Shown: piece after piece, positions 60,909 through 64,000 of the stretch
How positions within the stretch are numbered: position 1 is the first letter of the stretch
How the letters are laid out: every line of letters starts with the position of its first letter
Source of the DNA: Firm-04 sp045628085
GTDB lineage: Bacteria > Bacillota > Clostridia > Oscillospirales > Ruminococcaceae
Direction of reading: 5' to 3'
NCBI GenBank assembly: GCA_045628085.1
Contig: JAZQOZ010000106.1
Coordinates: forward strand, 24,540-88,539
DNA length: 64,000 bases
Position numbers and translations under genes: made by a program
The notes under the pieces: generated by a model
The model's database searches: none
What the model saw: only the letters and a program-made list of their open reading frames with translations
Told to the model about the DNA's origin: nothing

Positions 60909-61114
60909 GAGAATGCCTCCTCTCCTACATCCGGCATCTGTTCGATTGCGACGTCGCCGGCAAGCTGCGGCTCACTGTATTCCTCGCTCGGCATAGGCGC
61001 AGTGCCGTCTGTCTGCACACCGCATCCGTTCAGCATTCCGGCAGATACGGTCAGCAGAGCAAGTGCCGCCGCATATTTCGGCAGCTTCATTTTTTTGACG
61101 GGCTTCTGTTTCAT
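60905..61114 (-). CDS. Small lipoprotein A (radical SAM operon)
   Basis: A 69-residue lipoprotein. The leader MKQKPVKKMKLPKYAAALAL leads to lipobox MLNGC (Cys31), then a short acidic tail ending GDVAIEQMPDVGEEAFS. Its size and leader make it the most peptide-like of the three. GGGAGG lies 7 nt before the ATG at 61114. It is coupled to lipoprotein B by an ATGA overlap. The 91 nt upstream to the HAD gene show no terminator, so the operon may begin with the HAD gene. Confidence 0.7.
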   Translation of the reverse strand: MKQKPVKKMKLPKYAAALALLTVSAGMLNGCGVQTDGTAPMPSEEYSEPQLAGDVAIEQMPDVGEEAFS

Positions 61115-61205
61115 AAGACCGCCTCCCTTCAAAATAGTTACGCTTCACGGAGCATTTTTCCTTCTTCGCAGCAGTATTTCAGCGTTCTGCATAATTATCC
61201 GCAGC

Positions 61206-61814
61206 TTATTTCGTGCATTCTGACAGGCGCTTCATAATCTGCGGATACTGTTTCTCATAGGATTCAAACAGCACGCCATGAATACCGAGTGCATTTGCAG
61301 CCGCTATATTTTTCGGGCTGTCGTCTATGAACAGGCATTCGTCCGGTAAAAGCTGATACCGTTCCATCAGCCGCCGGTAGATCTCCGGCTCCGGTTTGAT
61401 GATATGCTCCTGCCATGAAAAAACACCGCCGTCCATGTGCTTTGTAAATTCCAGAACATCCGGTCTTTCCCGATACAGATATTCAAAATAATTCGAGAGA
61501 TAATAGACCTTGTATCCGGCGGCTTTCAGTTCATCCGCCCATTTGACTGCATAGGGCATCATATACGGACATTCGACGACTTTTCGCATTGCTTCACGGA
61601 TCTGCGGCGCATAGTCCGGTGCATTTGCAATAAACAGCGCAAGCACCTCATCCATCGGCAGATCATTCCGGTCAAGCGCATCCCATGCCGCAGTTCCCCA
61701 CATCGCATCGGACACTGCTTTTGCGGTATCCGCATCGAACATTCCGCAGAGGAACTGTTCCCAGTCAAAACCGATCATCACCCTGCCGATATCAAAAATG
61801 ATATTTTTTATCAT
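61206..61814 (-). CDS. HAD-family hydrolase (YihX-like)
   Basis: A phosphatase-like enzyme of the haloacid dehalogenase superfamily, 202 residues. The nucleophile motif is IIFDIGRVMIGFD; the second Asp of the usual DxD is Gly, as in YihX-type sugar-phosphatases. Motif II is YYLSNYFEYL, motif III Lys in IIKPEPEIYRRLME, and motif IV CLFIDDSPKNIAAANALGI. AAAGGAG lies before the ATG. It is next to phosphoglucomutase, which fits a glucose-1-phosphate role, but the substrate is not proved. It may be cotranscribed with the lipoprotein operon. Confidence 0.88.
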   Translation of the reverse strand: MIKNIIFDIGRVMIGFDWEQFLCGMFDADTAKAVSDAMWGTAAWDALDRNDLPMDEVLALFIANAPDYAPQIREAMRKVVECPYMMPYAVKWADELKAAGYKVYYLSNYFEYLYRERPDVLEFTKHMDGGVFSWQEHIIKPEPEIYRRLMERYQLLPDECLFIDDSPKNIAAANALGIHGVLFESYEKQYPQIMKRLSECTK

Positions 61815-61838
61815 GATCCAGCTGCTCCTTTCTGCTAA

Positions 61839-61876
61839 AAAGCCGCGAACCAGAATACGCTCCGGATCCGCGGCTT
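61839..61876 (-). terminator. Intrinsic terminator of phosphoglucomutase
   Basis: Arms AAGCCGCG/CGCGGCTT with a long loop and a further TTT on the minus strand, 11 nt after the stop. Confidence 0.65.
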
Positions 61877-61887
61877 CTCAATTATCA

Positions 61888-63624
61888 TTATTCGCCGAGC
61901 AGGAGCTTGTGCATATCTGCCTTCAGCTTTGCTTCGAGCGCTTCTGCCTCTGCCATTGTCTTGCAGGCAGTCGTATAATAAGCCTTAATCTTCGGCTCTG
62001 TACCGGACGGACGCACGATCACGCTGCAATTCTCCGGCAAATTGAATGCGATAACATCAGACTGCGGCAGTTCGATTTCTGTTGAGCCGCCGTTCTGCAT
62101 ATCGAATTTCTGCGAATAGAGATAATCCGCCATGCTGAGAACCGGCTGACCGCCAAGCTCCTTCAGCATCTGGATACGCAGAGATTTCATCAGTTCCTGC
62201 ATCTTATGCATTCCGCTGACGCCCTCAAACGCGAAACTCTCCTGACTGTGACGGAATACGCCGTACTTCTGATAGAGATTCTCACGCGCCTGCATCAGGC
62301 TGATGCCCTTTGTACGGTAATATGCCGCCATTTCAACGATCAGCATGGAAGCGACAACTGCATCCTTATCGCGGACGTATGTACCGGCGAGATAGCCGTA
62401 GCTTTCCTCAAAGCCAAAAAGGTAGCGCTCACTCGTGCCGGCTTCTTCCAAAAATCTGATCTGCTCACCGATAAACTTGAAGCCGGTCAGCACATCAATG
62501 ACTTTCACGCCGTATTCAGCCGCGATCGCCTTTACAATGTCGGTCGTCACGATCGTTTTCACAAGGATCGGATCTTTCGGCATTGTTCCGAGCTTGGTAC
62601 GTTCCTCACAGATGTACTGGAACAGCAGTGCGCCGACTTCATTGCCGGAGAACAGTGCATAACCGCCCTTGCCGTCCGGAACGGCGATACCGACTCTGTC
62701 GCAGTCCGGATCGGTCGCAAGCAGAAGATCCGGCTTTACCTCATTGCAGAGGCGCAGACCGTATTCCAGTGCCTCTCTGATCTCCGGATTCGGATAGGGG
62801 CAGGTCGTAAAGTTGCCGTCCGGCAGTTCCTGCTCTTTGACAACTGTAACATCGGTAATGCCGATTCTGCTGAGGATCTCGCGCACCGGCTTGTTGCCCG
62901 TACCGTTCAGCGGTGTATAAACGATCTTCAGACCGCTTTCCTTGCAGATATTGGTATGGATACCCTGCTGATATACGCAGCGGTAGTAATTGTCGATCAC
63001 ATCAGCCCCGATGTAGGAGATCATACCGCGTGCGACAGCATCCTCAAAATCACAGGTCTTGATATCATTGAACATATCCAGTGAATTGATCTTGCCGATC
63101 ACGATATCGGTTGCGCCGAGCGTCAGCTGACATCCGTCACTGCCATAGACCTTGTAGCCGTTATACTTTGCGGGATTATGACTTGCCGTCACCATGATGC
63201 CGGCCGAACATTTCAGCTCACGGACAGCAAAGGAAAGCATCGGTGTCGGCATCAGTTCGCTGTAGATATAGACATGAATGCCGTTTGCAGCAAGCACGGA
63301 AGCCGCCGCCTTTGCAAATGTATCCGATTTGATGCGGCTGTCATAGGAGATCGCAACACTCGGCGATTCAAATTCCAGATTCACATAGTCAGCCAGTCCC
63401 TGCGTTGCACGCCGCACGGTATAGATGTTCATTCTGCCCGTTCCGGCACCGAGTACGCCGCGCAGACCGCCCGTACCGAATTCGAGCTCCTGATAGAAGC
63501 GTTCGCGGATCGCCTCATCGTCACCGCTGATTGATTTCAGTTCGGCAGCCAGATCCGGATCCTCTGTTGCTTTTTCGCACCAGAGCTGATACAGGCCCTT
63601 CTCTTTTGCAATATCGAATTGCAT
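61888..63624 (-). CDS. pgm: Phosphoglucomutase/phosphomannomutase
   Basis: Interconverts glucose-1- and glucose-6-phosphate, 578 residues, the alpha-phosphohexomutase family in its PgcA-like form. The phosphoserine loop is GIMVTASHNPAKYNGYKVYG, the metal loop LLATDPDCDRVGIAVPD, the sugar-binding loop FGFEESYGYLAGTYVRDKD and the phosphate-binding loop VIVRPSGTEPKIKAY. All four key loops are intact. AAAGGA precedes the ATG. It has its own promoter and terminator and is separate from the HAD gene. Confidence 0.95.
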   Translation of the reverse strand: MQFDIAKEKGLYQLWCEKATEDPDLAAELKSISGDDEAIRERFYQELEFGTGGLRGVLGAGTGRMNIYTVRRATQGLADYVNLEFESPSVAISYDSRIKSDTFAKAAASVLAANGIHVYIYSELMPTPMLSFAVRELKCSAGIMVTASHNPAKYNGYKVYGSDGCQLTLGATDIVIGKINSLDMFNDIKTCDFEDAVARGMISYIGADVIDNYYRCVYQQGIHTNICKESGLKIVYTPLNGTGNKPVREILSRIGITDVTVVKEQELPDGNFTTCPYPNPEIREALEYGLRLCNEVKPDLLLATDPDCDRVGIAVPDGKGGYALFSGNEVGALLFQYICEERTKLGTMPKDPILVKTIVTTDIVKAIAAEYGVKVIDVLTGFKFIGEQIRFLEEAGTSERYLFGFEESYGYLAGTYVRDKDAVVASMLIVEMAAYYRTKGISLMQARENLYQKYGVFRHSQESFAFEGVSGMHKMQELMKSLRIQMLKELGGQPVLSMADYLYSQKFDMQNGGSTEIELPQSDVIAFNLPENCSVIVRPSGTEPKIKAYYTTACKTMAEAEALEAKLKADMHKLLLGE

Positions 63625-63671
63625 GATACTTCATCCTTTCCCTCTGCGTAATCTTTTTTACAGACATGGAT

Positions 63672-63700
63672 ATTATAGCATATAACATCAGGAAATGCAA
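63672..63700 (-). promoter_or_regulatory. Promoter of phosphoglucomutase
   Basis: TTGCAT and TATAAT are 17 nt apart on the minus strand, about 45 nt before the gene. Confidence 0.65.
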
Positions 63701-63824
63701 TAGCTGACACAAAAAAAGTCACTCCGCTCCGATGTTTTTCCGGACAATTCATCGCCGGACGGTCATATTTTCATTTCCGCCCACTACAATTCTATTAAAA
63801 TGCTATAAGCAGGCAGTGCCGACA

Positions 63825-64000
63825 CAGTCTGTCGAAAAACTACGTGTACGCAAAAATAGAAGTTTCGGTCAAGCCTTTTCAAAGGCTTGCAGTTTCCAAA
63901 GGCAGAGCCTTTGGTCGTGCTTCGCAAAGCACGAAACATCCCTAAACTTTAGGAGCTCCGCAGGGGTGAATCTGATAAAACGATCCGGTGGATCGTTTTT
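63825..64000 (-). mobile_element. Structured repeat element, copy 3, cut by the window end
   Basis: It lies on the opposite strand to copies 1 and 2. It begins with the same end sequence (CAGTCTGTCGAAAAACTACG) and has the stems 63870-63889, 63896-63914 and 63915-63934, whose loop is TGCG on the minus strand. CCTAAACTTTAGGAGCTCC follows, shared with copy 1, and a last hairpin (AACGATCC/GGATCGTT) at 63978-63998. No duplicated terminator hairpin is seen on its left side. The other end is outside the window. Confidence 0.7.

Noticed and set aside
61115..61205. A promoter between the HAD gene and lipoprotein A (GATAAT with no clear -35)
   Set aside because: Only one half is acceptable; readthrough from the HAD gene is as likely.
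1..64000. CRISPR array, tRNA, rRNA, prophage or integrase genes
   Set aside because: No evenly spaced short repeats, no cloverleaf or rRNA sequence and no phage or transposase proteins were seen on either strand.

Overview
The window looks like a chromosomal segment of a fibre-degrading Ruminococcus-type bacterium (Oscillospiraceae, Bacillota). The reasons are several dockerin proteins, a cohesin-dockerin adaptor, GH5 cellulases, threonine-rich linkers, AAGGAGG-type ribosome binding sites, TTGACA-17-TATAAT promoters, the hrcA-grpE-dnaK-dnaJ order with a CIRCE operator, and spo0A and spoIVB. The species cannot be fixed from the sequence alone. No rRNA, tRNA, CRISPR array, prophage or transposase gene was seen.

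Layout. 1-4100: end of a GH5 cellulase, a flavin reductase, spo0A, a DUF4274-like gene and spoIVB. 4184-8165: HPr, rimM-trmD, prfB and maf. 8263-11758: an exported protein, a cation/proton antiporter and glyA. 11924-15000: a cohesin-dockerin adaptor and rpsB-tsf. 15019-19571: an ABC-2 exporter operon and a small multidrug-export-like membrane protein. 19761-24846: dgt, dnaG and two tandem rpoD-type sigma factors. 25161-32719: a dockerin pectate lyase, a DUF4190 protein, metA and a biotin-dependent carboxyltransferase trio. 32989-37936: a GNAT enzyme, an uncharacterised three-gene set (DUF4026/DUF2314-like, a 99-aa protein, TerB-like) and a leucine-rich-repeat dockerin protein. 38024-42723: recQ, a dockerin cysteine-peptidase-like protein and a DUF218 lipoprotein. 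42907-49231: moxR-DUF58-transglutaminase and a VWA lipoprotein. 49493-54918: the heat-shock operon, with two extra small genes. 55138-58145: a three-gene surface set around a lipoprotein GH5 cellulase. 58697-61114: a radical SAM/SPASM enzyme with three related small lipoproteins. 61206-63624: a HAD hydrolase and phosphoglucomutase.

Two observations stand out. First, a non-coding repeat family of about 216-232 bp occurs at 24885-25100 and 58427-58658 and, cut by the window end, at 63825-64000. Its hairpin arms differ between copies but keep pairing, which is covariation. In the first two copies it sits between direct duplicates (34 and 28 bp) of a locus-specific terminator hairpin, and the U-tract survives only beyond the outer copy. 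This looks like a small mobile element that inserts into intrinsic terminators and duplicates the hairpin. Second, three tightly coupled lipoproteins share a Pro-Lys-Tyr plus lipobox leader and lie directly upstream of a SPASM radical SAM enzyme. This is a candidate system for modified lipoproteins.

The accessory genes mostly serve plant-polysaccharide use at the cell surface. The pectate lyase and the cohesin-dockerin adaptor carry the same class of dockerin, while the peptidase and leucine-rich-repeat proteins carry another. The housekeeping genes are typical and serve as anchors for the reading.
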